Assembly: GCA_036939975.1 (NCBI GenBank)
Contig: JALLPB010000599.1
Coordinates: 1 to 14,337 of the forward strand
Origin: Cyclostephanos tholiformis
Taxonomy: Eukaryota > Bacillariophyta > Thalassiosirophyceae > Thalassiosirales > Thalassiosiraceae
Direction of reading: 5' to 3'
Length of the DNA stretch: 14,337 bases
Positions 1-7,754 of this stretch are shown in pieces; the first letter of the stretch is position 1, and each line of letters begins with the position of its first letter. The translations under genes and the position numbers were made by a program. A model generated the notes under the pieces. That model was not told the origin of the DNA. It saw nothing but the letters and a program-made list of their open reading frames with translations, and ran no database searches.

Positions 1-412
1 ACTTCAACATCCCGGCAGCAGCACCGCCCGAGTATCCCCTCAATGCACCCGCCGCCGCCCCAGCTCGCAAAGCCGCGAGAGCTGCAAATCTTGCCAAACA
101 CAAGGCGTGGAACACGTACCTCGTCGTCGCCACGATTACACATGACCAGTTCGCCGCAGCTATCGATGACGTCTACTACGCTGCCCTTGACAACCCGACC
201 GAAGGGCTCAACGCCATATCCCTTCGTGACCTCGTCAATCACATTCGTTCCACGTATGCCACCATTTCTCAACCCAAAATTGACAACAACATGACTGAAT
301 TCAACACAGGCATCAATGCCTCTCTACCCCTTGCCGTCTACACGTGTAAACAAGAGAAATGCCAAACATTTGCTCTCGACGCCGGCGTGCCCATCTCAGA
401 AGCAACAATGGT
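1..412 (+). pseudogene. Copia-like retroelement 1: Gag, N-terminal part
   Basis: This is the first part of a Gag-like structural protein, which would form the element's cytoplasmic particle. It is open from the window edge in the frame of codons starting at position 3, so the true start lies outside. An Ala/Pro-rich stretch is followed by a helical-looking region with the motifs HKAWNTYLVV, LRDLVNHIRSTYATI and LPLAVYTCKQEKCQTFALD. I recognise these from diatom Copia-type Gag proteins, from memory of the family. The frame is lost at about 411-413, after ATMV. The homologous reading resumes in the next frame as TGTKAALNSGGMELAWREW, which fits one lost base. GC content and CpG frequency are clearly higher than in the DNA to the right, suggesting a fairly recent insertion. 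Confidence 0.75.
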
Positions 413-991
413 ACAGGCACCAAGGCCGCCCTCAACAGCGGCGGCATGGAACTCGCATGGCGAGAGTGGATGCGTCGCCCCGCCCACGACAAAACATGGA
501 ACACCTGGAAGACCCATTGGACCGCCGCGTTCACGGAAGCTCGCGACATTCAGCGAATGACCGCAAGCGATAGCGCCTTCGCCAACCAGGCACTAACCGA
601 CGTCAAACAAGCCACGTTGATGACGCGCTCGCTTGACAATCTTGCAAACGCCGCCATCCAGAAGAACGATACGGTGGAATGCCTTGTCAGCGCCAACGAA
701 CGCCTCGCCAAAGCTCTTGCTGATGCCAACGCAGCCATTGCCCGCCTCCGTCTCCCCACTCAGGTCCCCACCACCCCTGCGTCCGCCAACGAACGCATAT
801 GCCTGGCTCATTGGTCCGCGACACCTCCTGCGTGGGATCATCAGGGTTATTGCTGGTCCCACGGTTGGAAGGTCAAAGTCGGTCATTCCAGCGCCACCTG
901 CACCAATTGCAAAACCGGCCATGACGCCACTGCCACACGCGCCGACACGAAAAGCGGCAGTAATATCAACCAGGCCTGGGTGCTGACCTGA
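410..991 (+). pseudogene. Copia-like retroelement 1: Gag, C-terminal part with zinc knuckle
   Basis: This continues the same Gag after the frameshift. It reads through ELAWREWMRRPAHDKTWNTW and a heptad-like helical stretch (MTRSLDNLANAAIQKNDTVE) to a Pro-rich linker. At 851-901 lies a zinc-knuckle-like motif with spacing C-x2-H-x7-H-x4-C (CWSHGWKVKVGHSSATC), expected to bind the element's RNA. The frame ends at a TGA at 989-991. The same frame continues without further stops into protease sequence, so the TGA looks like a single nonsense mutation rather than the true Gag end. A programmed stop readthrough cannot be excluded, but the upstream frameshift argues for simple decay. Confidence 0.75.
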
Positions 992-1207
992 CGGTGCACA
1001 CCAGCAGAGTCCCCAAAACTAGATGTCGCCAATAACCTAGCGAAATCTTTTATTCACACCTCTGGCTGCACCAATCCCCCTGACTTATCGTCCTCTGCAT
1101 TCATTGACACTGCAGCATCAAAACATCTGGTCACTCCCATGACCAAAACCTCTGCAATGACCTGCACCAAATGCATCACCGTTGTCCAACCCGGCGGTAA
1201 AAATTGA
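992..1207 (+). pseudogene. Copia-like retroelement 1: truncated aspartic protease start
   Basis: This is in the same frame as the Gag C-terminal part. The reading passes LAKSFIHTSGC and reaches SSAFIDTAASKHLVTP, with the Asp codon at 1106-1108. This sits where retroelement proteases carry the catalytic D-[ST]-G-A motif. Here the Gly position is Ala, so activity is doubtful even without the breaks. After VVQPGGKN the frame stops at TGA 1205-1207 and all resemblance ends. Integrase, reverse transcriptase and RNase H are absent downstream, so the element is truncated here or was interrupted. The family assignment comes from motif recognition and from the position directly after Gag. Confidence 0.55.
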
Positions 1208-2560
1208 GAAACGCCTGGAAAAATGAAAATGAAACAATGATGTTGAGGGAATGCAGAAATATTTTCAATTAACATTCCGATGGTAAATCTGTGGGATTTG
1301 AGAATATGCTACTCCATCAAATGCATCTTTGGCCAAAAGATTGTCCAGACAAATCAACCAATATCCCTCGATGCTGGAATGCATCTCTTAATTTGGGTAA
1401 CAAGTTACACAATTATTGTGATGGAGACAGGTCTTTTGGCAGTGTAGGTAAGAAGCAAAAAGAATACATCTGAGACATTATGGTATCTTCTATTTCCAGA
1501 ATGAAAGGTGTGGCAATTGAGTTATGCCACGGGACTTGGAACTCGAGGAATAGTAGATTTTGTGGTCACTGTACAGCAGTTCCAAATATTGCTGATAGAG
1601 ATCGATTACTGTTACTGTTTTGTTCTATCGCAAAACCTGTGTGATCACTAGAAATAAATTACCAATATTAAATGAGATAGCAACAACATGAAGATATAGC
1701 GCAAGATTCAACCAGTGCCCAGGGAACACCAAAGCCTAAAAATAGTGTGTGCAGTTTGGTCATAATCATTAATGTCTTCTCTCAAACAAGGTGTTATATT
1801 CATTAGTAATCTAATAACTCTTCATTATCAACCTTGTAAAAAAACATTCCTTAGCCATTCTTCTCAGTCATTTGAATATAATTAGATTAACAGTGAAGAC
1901 AGTGGTCATACATCAGAAACCCAGTTCTGGTTGATCTTGAGCATTCCTTTGCAGCCTAGGTTGCATATTACTCCGTAATTACTGTAATTCCAGTTTTATC
2001 CGTGGTCATTTTCAGGTTACAATTTTTTCTCCGCCATAACTAACTCCCAGTAACATCGTATGTACCGGCCCTCATAGAAACAATGTAGGAATTAAAAAAT
2101 AGTTGTGTGTTGTGTTTCCCCCCTGCCCCCACTGATGACAATGACCATGGCATCCACCGGGGCTATATGGTGCAAGAACTCGATCGTTGGCAGCATTTAG
2201 TAGCTTCACGTGCAGCCACATATTCTCTCTATTGGTCAATGTGACTTATGCTGTATCCCCCTGGCAGCATAGCTGTTGCAATCACCATCAAAGTGGGCAC
2301 ATTTTAATACATTGTAATGCTAGATAAATAATCATTACTCTGTTATTTCATCGAATTTAATAAATTGCTTTAATAGCGCTACTTATCAACCCCTTGACCG
2401 CATCACCCGTGTGCTGAAACCGGCACTGTTATCAAATTTGCACTGCTAGAGAGGGCGGAAGCTCGCCATGGTGGTGATGTTTGTGTTTGGTTGTGTTTGC
2501 ATTTTTACCTTATGTATTGTACTGATTCCTACATAGGAAAGCTTCCCACCCACATCCAGA

Positions 2561-2682
2561 CAGTAATTACTGCAGGAATTACTGCAGGAATTACTAGCAG
2601 TAATGAATTTTTCAGCCTCAAAAAACGTCATTGTCACCATAAATACTGCAGGGAAACAGTAATTACTTTGGAATTACTGTTT
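2561..2682. repeat. Cluster of AATTACTG palindromes with an 11-bp-stem hairpin
   Basis: CAGTAATTACTG at 2561-2572 is a perfect 12-bp palindrome. It is followed by tandem GGAATTACTGCA units (2575-2586, and a variant at 2587-2599). At 2654-2682 the arms AAACAGTAATT and AATTACTGTTT pair perfectly over a 7-base loop. A related GTAATTACTGTAATTCC lies near 1975-1991. The shared motif in both orientations suggests the end of a small non-autonomous element, but I could not delimit one. Confidence 0.5.
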
Positions 2683-2937
2683 AGTAACTGTTTCAGAGGG
2701 CCAAATATGTGTTAATGAAAACAGTAATAAGCAACCTAGTTCGTAGATGTTAATTGGTGCAAGTGGATTCCCATGGCACAGCCATTTATTCCCATGATCA
2801 AACATTCTAATTCCTGTGATGTAGCCACTTAGTATGTTTACGGAGTAAGCAGAAAACTTATTTTTAATACTGAGTCCTACTAATGTCAAAAACTCAAATA
2901 CTTTTTTCCGTTGCCAGATTCAGTTTCGAAAAGTGTC

Positions 2938-2974
2938 AAGTGTCTTTTCTCACACTGTGAGAAAAGATACACTT
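2938..2974. repeat. Near-perfect long palindrome/hairpin
   Basis: The arms CTTTTCTCACA (2944-2954) and TGTGAGAAAAG (2956-2966) are exact reverse complements around one central base. Pairing extends through AAGTGT (2938-2943) and ACACTT (2969-2974) past a two-base bulge, giving about 17 paired positions per arm. No gene is adjacent. Confidence 0.65.
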
Positions 2975-3450
2975 TGCCCATCCAAAACTGTCTCCGGCTT
3001 CATAGGATAGTATGACTAATATTTAATAATAGTTTTTTCCTTGAAGTCTTTTATTTAAGGAAGTAAGCCAATAGTAGAGTACATTCTACAGCTTTCCTTA
3101 CCAAGTGCACCCACACTACCTAGCTAAGATATGGTACTACCTACCTCTACCTATGCTCTTGAAAACATGTTGACAATGGTGCCACCCCACCTTGTCCGAT
3201 ATCATGCAAAAAGTTAGACCTACCAAAATAGGCAATGCATTCATGGCAGGAACAAGATACCGCCAAAACCACAAGACACCTTAAAGTCACTCAGTCACAG
3301 GAAATACTAATAGCAAATAGTATTCCAGAAAAGGGAAACAAGAAGCCTAACTACAGATGGCCATTCCACTGACATCCCACTGCACTTGCAACACAATTGC
3401 CCATGATGCGAGATGGGAAAACACGAACAACTATCCCTTGACACTAATAA

Positions 3451-3512
3451 ATATAAAACAACCTTTACATCAACTAAAAAAATAGTTCTTAGGTTAAGTA
3501 GTTGTTTTATAT
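3451..3512. repeat. Inverted repeat just upstream of the second Gag
   Basis: The arms ATATAAAACAAC (3451-3462) and GTTGTTTTATAT (3501-3512) are perfect reverse complements separated by 38 bases. The loop holds a further small complementary pair (AACTA and TAGTT). The structure ends 26 bases before the likely Gag ATG at 3539, so it would lie in the 5' leader of retroelement 2 if transcription starts upstream. Its role is unknown. Confidence 0.5.
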
Positions 3513-3538
3513 TTTTGTCATCATTGACAGCGCCAACT

Positions 3539-3934
3539 ATGTCTTCTTTGGCATCACATGATGCGTACAACACACTTATCTCCCTCCAAGACAAACTCAC
3601 ATGCCTCAATGGCATAATCACACCGGAGGCCATTGACAAACTCAAGGATAAGCTCGGTGGAATCTTCACCGTGATGAAGACCCATCACTGCAATCAGGGA
3701 CAAAAGTACGGCCATCTGGCAAGTGTGATCCCTGAGAGCAAGTATAGGCTCATCATGGGCAATGCGGCATGGACACACATGGTACCAACCAACCCAGGAG
3801 CATACTCTGCCAATGCCCTCACCGCTGGCATTGCAGCTGCAATGTGCAAGCAGTTTGTAGTGCAGCACAAGATCAAACAGAAGAGCTACAGAGACTATCT
3901 GAGCATCGAAGAGGCAGGAGACAGGAGAGAAACT
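3539..3934 (+). pseudogene. Retroelement 2 Gag, N-terminal part
   Basis: The ATG at 3539 was chosen over one at 3413 because the family-like reading begins MSSLASHDAYNTL and the upstream part is low-complexity. Recognisable stretches include LIMGNAAWTHMVPTNPGAYS and VVQHKIKQKSYRDYLSIEEA, which I associate with a Gag family common in diatom retroelements. A one-base insertion near 3923-3930 breaks the frame after EEAG. The continuation EKLILYAIGNDAVAP reads in the next frame from about 3927. Confidence 0.7.
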
Positions 3935-4331
3935 CATCCTTTACGCCATTGGCAATGATGCAGTAGCCCCCTCAAGAAGCAGTACATTGGATTCGGCGAC
4001 ACCAGCGTCTTTGAGATGATTGACCACCTATGCCTCAAAACGGCAATCAGAATGATGACTGCGCAAAAATTTGAGTACAAGATGACCGGGTACAACAGCC
4101 CATGGGATCTGATGACAAGCATCACTGCATACTTCATGCAGCTCAATTGGTTCCAAGTGTCACTTGCAGACCGCAGAATCACAACAAGCAAACAAGAAAT
4201 AACAATGGCAGTGGGCGCACAGATGTAGCAGTCCGAGATGTTAACAGAAGATCAAATGGTCACTTGGGAAAATAAGACCACGGCAACTCAAATGTGGGCT
4301 ACACTCCAGGAATATTTCACTGAAAATGGCT
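3927..4331 (+). pseudogene. Retroelement 2 Gag, central part
   Basis: After EKLILYAIGNDAVAP a compensating one-base loss at about 3969-3972 restores the original frame as LKKQYIGFGDTSVFEMIDHL. The reading continues through TAQKFEYKMTGYNSPWDL, ITAYFMQLNWFQVSLADRR and TEDQMVTWENKTTATQMW. A TAG at 4226-4228 replaces the Trp codon I would expect after AGAQM, and another TAG follows at 4331-4333. These are ordinary decay mutations in an otherwise continuous Gag reading. Confidence 0.7.
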
Positions 4332-4790
4332 AGAGCAAAAGCAGTATTCTGCAACCACAGCAAAACAATCTTGATTCAAAGAGGCAGCGCTCCAAGCTCA
4401 AGAGGCAGCAGCAGCTGAAGAGGAATGTGAGATGCAGGCAATGTTATTTGCAATGCTACAGGATCAGCACAAGAAGCAAATCGCCCAAATGGAGGCAACA
4501 AATAAGGCAAATATGGAGGCCCTGATGGAAAAAATGAACGCACTTCTTGCATTGATTAGATCCAAACCAATGTGCCATCCGGACAAGGAGAACACTCCCC
4601 CGGCAAGCAATGTCAACCCTACCGGTGGCAGCAGCAGCGATAGAGCGAAGAAACCCAGGAAGAAAAAGACCCTGTGCCCAAATGCAAATGCTTTGTTCTT
4701 CACAATCCGGACAACTGTTACAAACTGGAGGCTAACAAGGCCACATGCTACCCAGGGTGGAAGTCCTTCTTTGCAGAAGCAACCGGATGA
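4332..4790 (+). pseudogene. Retroelement 2 Gag, coiled-coil and zinc-knuckle part
   Basis: A frameshift at about 4331 moves the reading to codons in the 4432 frame. After one TGA the Ala/Glu-rich stretch KEAALQAQEAAAAEEECEM leads into a Met/Gln-rich helix (QAMLFAMLQDQHKKQIAQME) likely to form a coiled coil. A basic linker (KKPRKKKTLCP) follows. After a one-base loss near 4680 the reading CKCFVLHNPDNCY gives Cys and His residues of a zinc-knuckle-like site, followed by PGWKSFFAEATG and a stop at 4788-4790. This would be the RNA-binding end of Gag. Confidence 0.7.
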
Positions 4791-4927
4791 CAGGGACCGG
4801 GGACATCTTAAGAATTAGGATCAGTAGCAGTTAACTTAATTAAAACCACACCACTACCACTAATAACTATTGGTCCCTGCCGGCCTGTCTAGTCAAAGAA
4901 CAAGAGGAAGCATTAAAGAAGGATGAA

Positions 4928-5286
4928 ATGAACACCAACATTGACCTGGTGATGTCTGCTACAATAACCATCAGCCCGGCCAACAAGGTTGCAGCGCATT
5001 GGGTGCAAAAACTCAACAACAGAAAACTATGCAAGATGTGCATACTCAACACAGGAGCAACATCCGGTGCAGCCGGAAGAGGACAAGGAATGTTTCAACA
5101 ACATAGGCAGCCTCAACAAAGACATTCATGTTCCCAGACAAGCAGACAAATAAAGCAACAAAAAGGATGCTGACAAGGCACAACCTATGCCCGGCAGCAT
5201 GCAAGATAAACATTGTCCCTGGCCTACACTTGACAATTAGTGTGCCAAAGCTGGCGGATGTAGGGTACACAACAGTATTTAATTAA
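4928..5286 (+). pseudogene. Retroelement 2 aspartic protease remnant
   Basis: The reading KLCKMCILNTGATSGAA places N-T-G-A where aspartic proteases have D-[ST]-G-A. The codon at 5048-5050 is AAC, an Asn in place of the catalytic Asp. Two frame changes follow. The middle part reads QPEEDKECFNN, and the end, in the 5119 frame, reads KTFMFPDKQTNKATKRML, then INIVPGLHLTISVPKLADVG, and stops at 5284-5286. The enzyme would have cut the polyprotein, but Asn at the catalytic position alone predicts loss of activity. Position between Gag and integrase supports the call. Confidence 0.65.
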
Positions 5287-5293
5287 CAAGGAA

Positions 5294-5740
5294 GGAGCGG
5301 CAATTTACAATGACCACTCCACTATACTAATCTTGGCATCCCAGCCTCCCATCCTTGATGCTGAGAAGTGTGACCACACTAGCCTATGGAAACTCCCACT
5401 CAACAAACATCGCAAGGAGCCCAACAAGAGTCCACCAGCGAACGAGGCAATCAATGTTATTTTTGACCTGCCGAGCACTCGCCAGACTTTTCTATGGTAT
5501 CATGCTGCCGCCAGTTTCCCCATCAAAGAAACTTTTTCCAAAGCCATATGCAACAGCAACTATGCAACATGGCCCAAGCTCACTGTCATGCTCATCAACA
5601 AATATATGCCAGATGCCAACAAAACTCCCAAAGGCCACCTCAAGGGTAAAAGCCAAGGGATATGATCAACCAGACAAAAAGCCTTTAATGCAGTAATCGA
5701 GACAGAAGAAACAAGAATCAAAATTGAGGGATAAAGCTCA
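5294..5740 (+). pseudogene. Retroelement 2 pre-integrase region
   Basis: The reading GAAIYNDH leads through LASQPPILDAEKCDHTSLWK and FDLPSTRQTFLWYHAAASFP to CNSNYATWPKLTVMLINKYM. The first stop is the TGA at 5663-5665, followed in the same frame by STRQKAFNAVIETEETRIKIEG. This is the segment between protease and integrase core in this element family. The LWYHAAASFP portion occupies the place of the Copia pre-integrase (LWH...GH-like) region. The longest open stretch is 5333-5665. No catalytic residues are expected here. Confidence 0.65.
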
Positions 5741-5761
5741 TCAGCCAACCCACTCCCTCCA

Positions 5762-6240
5762 ACCAAACTAAATTATTTCTTTGTTCTTGTGGAGGATCTC
5801 ACCAATGAAATCCACACCAACTAAACAGTTGCATTCCTGCACACTTCCCAATGAGGCAACCGCTATATTATGGTGGCCACCCATCTTGATGCAAATTACA
5901 TCTTTGCCAAACCTATGAAGAACAGAACAGAAGGGGAAATGATATGGGTGTACTAAAAAATAATCAATCGAATGAGAGCAGCAGGACTAGGAATAAAAAA
6001 GCAGATACTCAACAATGAATGCTCAGCAGCAATGAAAGCATGCATCAACAAAAATGGAATGACATACAAACTCATACCCCCAGGTCAACACAGGCGCATC
6101 TAAGCAGAGAGTGCAATACAGATATTCTAGTCACACTTTATCTCCATATTGGACGGAGTCAACAACGAATTCCCACTATCATTATGGTGCCATCTCCTCA
6201 AACCAACAGAACTCACCTTAAACCTGCTGCGCTGTCCAGG
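5762..6240 (+). pseudogene. Retroelement 2 integrase core, catalytic Asp codons altered
   Basis: This is the DDE integrase catalytic core, which would insert element cDNA into host DNA. One frame is held from NYFFVLVEDLTNEIHTN through GNRYIMVATHLDANYIFAKP, AAGLGIKKQILNNECSAAMK and IPPGQHRR to FPLSLWCHLLKPTELTLNLL. The first expected Asp is Asn (AAC 5819-5821, directly followed by TAA). The second is also Asn (AAC 6011-6013, in LNNEC). The Glu, in A-E-S after IPPGQHRR, is kept (GAG 6107-6109). There are 63 codons between the first two positions and 31 between the last two. At least five stop codons interrupt the reading. Confidence 0.7.
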
Positions 6241-6771
6241 ATAGCACCCAACATATCTGCATTCGCCCATGTCCACGGCAACCACAACTATATGAGAAAA
6301 CCCTTTGCACCAATTGGATGTGCAATTCATACTCACATCAAACTAAAAAGACCGGCTATCATGGGACACCAGATCGGATCCCGGTTTCAACCTAGGAACC
6401 TCAATGGAACACCATTGTTGCTCACAGTGTATATCACCCGGACAAGGGCAACAAGAAAAAGCAACACTGTTTTCTTCAAACACAAGTACATCACCAACCC
6501 AACAATCTCACCTGAATCCCACGTGGTTGCAATTGCCCAACTGGCAATGGCCCTCAAGGGTAACATACCTGCTGGCAATGAGATGGCAGAAGCACTGACC
6601 AAGGTGAGTGATCTCTTCACAAAAAATGCAGCAGCAAAACAAGCCACAGCAGTGATAAAAAAACAGCGGAACAGACTCAGGGCAAATTCAACAGCCAGGA
6701 TCCAGGATCACAACTCCACTTCCAAGGGTGGCCGTCCCAGTTCCAAGGATTACAGAATCCCCCCAGGCTGA
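6230..6771 (+). pseudogene. Retroelement 2 integrase C-terminal region
   Basis: The reading shifts at about 6235 into RIAPNISAFAHVHGNHNYMR and KPFAPIGCAIHTHIK. It shifts back at about 6345 for RLSWDTRSDPGFNLGTSMEH, and again at about 6425 for VYITRTRATRKSNTVFFKHK and TNPTISPESHVVAIAQ. It then runs open through GNIPAGNEMAEALTKVSDLF and a Lys/Gln/Arg-rich tail to the stop at 6769-6771. The GFNLGTS...FFKH segment matches the C-terminal domain of Copia-type integrases in general layout. The ORF starts at 6019, but its first 70 or so residues are out of frame with the homologous reading. Confidence 0.65.
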
Positions 6772-6859
6772 TTGTTGTGTAGTGCAGATTGTTGCGTCCC
6801 CAGTCAAGCAGGTCCCCACAACACATTCCCATTCACAGTCATCGCGAGTCCACACAAAA

Positions 6860-7370
6860 TCCTCCTTGGCCCGGCCAAACTACATCTCACAAGACAAGGA
6901 GGACAATGATGATCCCCACCCCCAGTGACGAACGACACAACCAACCACCCAAAGCATCATGCAAGAAGCAATGTTTGCGTGCATTGATATTTACAAACCA
7001 AACTTCACAGTGATGCCACAACAAATGTCAATGCACTGCTTCCCAATGACATGGTTCTGTGAAATAGCCAACTCGGTCATTGGGGAAGGAGGTGAACTTG
7101 TTAAATACAGGCAACTCATTGCCAACCCCAAAACACGGGTGACATGGTTTCACTCATATGGAAACGAAATTGGCCAACTAGCCCATGGCATGCCCAGATG
7201 CATCACTGGCACTAACACAATTTTTTCCATCCAGAAGAACCAGGTACCCAAAGACCGAACCAAGGACGTGACCTACAGCCTCATCACATGCCTCATTCGA
7301 CTTGAAAATTGACGAACCAAACCAAACAAGATTGGTTGTGACCTAGGCTGGTGGATATCTTTTCCCCTGA
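6860..7370 (+). pseudogene. Retroelement 2 linker and truncated reverse transcriptase start
   Basis: ARPNYISQDKEDNDDPHPQ ends at a stop near 6926-6928. The same frame resumes at 6959 with MQEAMFACIDIYKPNFTV and continues through WFCEIANSVIGEGGELVKYR, HSYGNEIGQLAHGMP and NTIFSIQKNQVPKDRTKDVT to LITCLIRLEN, stopping at 7310-7312. In another frame LVV...AGGYLFP follows, where the KARLVA-G segment of Copia reverse transcriptase would be. Similarity ends by about 7365. No catalytic Asp pair (YxDD-type) of the polymerase is present, so this is only the N-terminal approach to RT. Confidence 0.65.
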
Positions 7371-7437
7371 AATGAAATAAAACGAGTGAATACAATGTGG
7401 CATGCGTTTCAGGTCAGGAAGAGAAAATTATGAGCTT

Positions 7438-7455
7438 ATTTTAAAGCTTTAAAAT
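7438..7455. repeat. Perfect 18-bp palindrome
   Basis: ATTTTAAAGCTTTAAAAT is its own reverse complement. It lies about 70 bases after the last retroelement resemblance and 17 bases before the 24-bp repeat array. Confidence 0.7.
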
Positions 7456-7472
7456 GAAGTGGATTTTGATCA

Positions 7473-7640
7473 GACAAGACTAAGAAGTCTTGCTCTGACA
7501 GGACTGACAAGTCTTGTTCTGACAGGACTGACAAGTCTTGATCTGACAGGACTGACAAGTCTTGATCTGACAAGACTGAGAAGTCTTGCTCTGACAAGAC
7601 TGAGAAGTCTTGCTCTGACAAGACTGAGAAGTCTTGATCT
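7473..7640. repeat. Minisatellite: seven tandem 24-bp hairpin units
   Basis: There are exactly seven 24-bp units (starts 7473, 7497, 7521, 7545, 7569, 7593, 7617). Each contains a hairpin core such as CAAGACTGAGAAGTCTTG: a 7-bp perfect stem and a 4-base loop, followed by a 6-base linker. Units 2-4 share a variant with CAGGACT...AGTCTTG, which keeps pairing through one G:T wobble, and loop GACA. Units 5-7 have CAAGACT and loop GAGA; unit 1 resembles units 5-7. The AGTCTTG of one unit can also pair with CAAGACT of the next over the linker. Because 24 is a multiple of 3, long open frames arise on both strands and should not be taken as genes. Confidence 0.95.
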
Positions 7641-7658
7641 GTTTCTGTAGATCAAGAC
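7631..7658. repeat. Hairpin at the right edge of the 24-bp array
   Basis: GTCTTGATCT (7631-7640, end of the last unit) pairs perfectly with AGATCAAGAC (7649-7658) over an 8-base loop. It inverts the end of the repeat array just outside it. Confidence 0.7.
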
Positions 7659-7754
7659 CTAATGTGTAACAATAATTACACATGTTACTTACACACCTAA
7701 TGTCTGGCCTTGGGTCACGCATGTCTAAAGTGTAACATTGGTTACACAAGTTAC
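7659..7754. repeat. Pair of 30-bp direct repeats containing palindromes
   Basis: The 30-bp segments 7659-7688 and 7725-7754 match at 25 of 30 positions by hand count, with a 66-bp offset. Each holds an inverted repeat: TGTGTAA/TTACACA in the first, and GTGTAAC/GTTACAC with loop ATTG in the second. They directly follow the hairpin array. Confidence 0.65.

Larger units (their letters stand above)
1208..3450. other. AT-rich region without a recognisable gene
   Basis: The region is rich in stops in all frames. Short open stretches, for example 1291-1473 on the plus strand, begin at non-ATG codons and match nothing I recognise. Composition is clearly more AT-rich than in 1-1207. It contains the palindromic structures listed separately at 2561-2682 and 2938-2974, and a pyrimidine run near 2118-2130. 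No LTR, tRNA or convincing promoter was seen. Confidence 0.6.
3539..7370 (+). mobile_element. Copia-type retroelement relic 2 (Gag-PR-IN-partial RT)
   Basis: This is a single element whose coding parts follow each other on the plus strand as Gag, protease, integrase, then reverse transcriptase. Integrase before reverse transcriptase is the Ty1/Copia order. Parts sit in all three frames because of at least eight small indels, and many codons have become stops. Resemblance fades at about 7365, near the start of the reverse transcriptase fold, so most of RT and all of RNase H are missing. I found no LTR pair. The Gag differs from that of the relic at 1-1207, so these are two families. It is more decayed and lower in CpG than relic 1, hence probably older. 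Confidence 0.75.

Noticed and set aside
408..416. Programmed frameshift inside Gag of relic 1
   Set aside because: The shift lies in the middle of Gag rather than at a Gag-Pol border, and no slippery sequence is visible; a one-base deletion is simpler.
1291..1473. Small plus-strand gene
   Set aside because: It starts at GTG in AT-rich DNA, has no recognisable motif and no supporting context.
3413..3538. Upstream ATG at 3413 as the Gag start of relic 2
   Set aside because: The extra 42 residues are Lys/Thr/Ser-rich and low in complexity, lie over the hairpin leader, and do not resemble Gag; the ATG at 3539 begins the family-like reading.
3300..7470. LTR pair flanking relic 2
   Set aside because: No direct repeat was found between the leader and the sequence after 7370; the 3' end of the element is missing, so no second LTR is expected in place.
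7473..7640. Possible CRISPR array
   Set aside because: Units are contiguous 24-bp repeats with no variable spacers, and the surroundings are eukaryotic mobile-element relics without cas genes.
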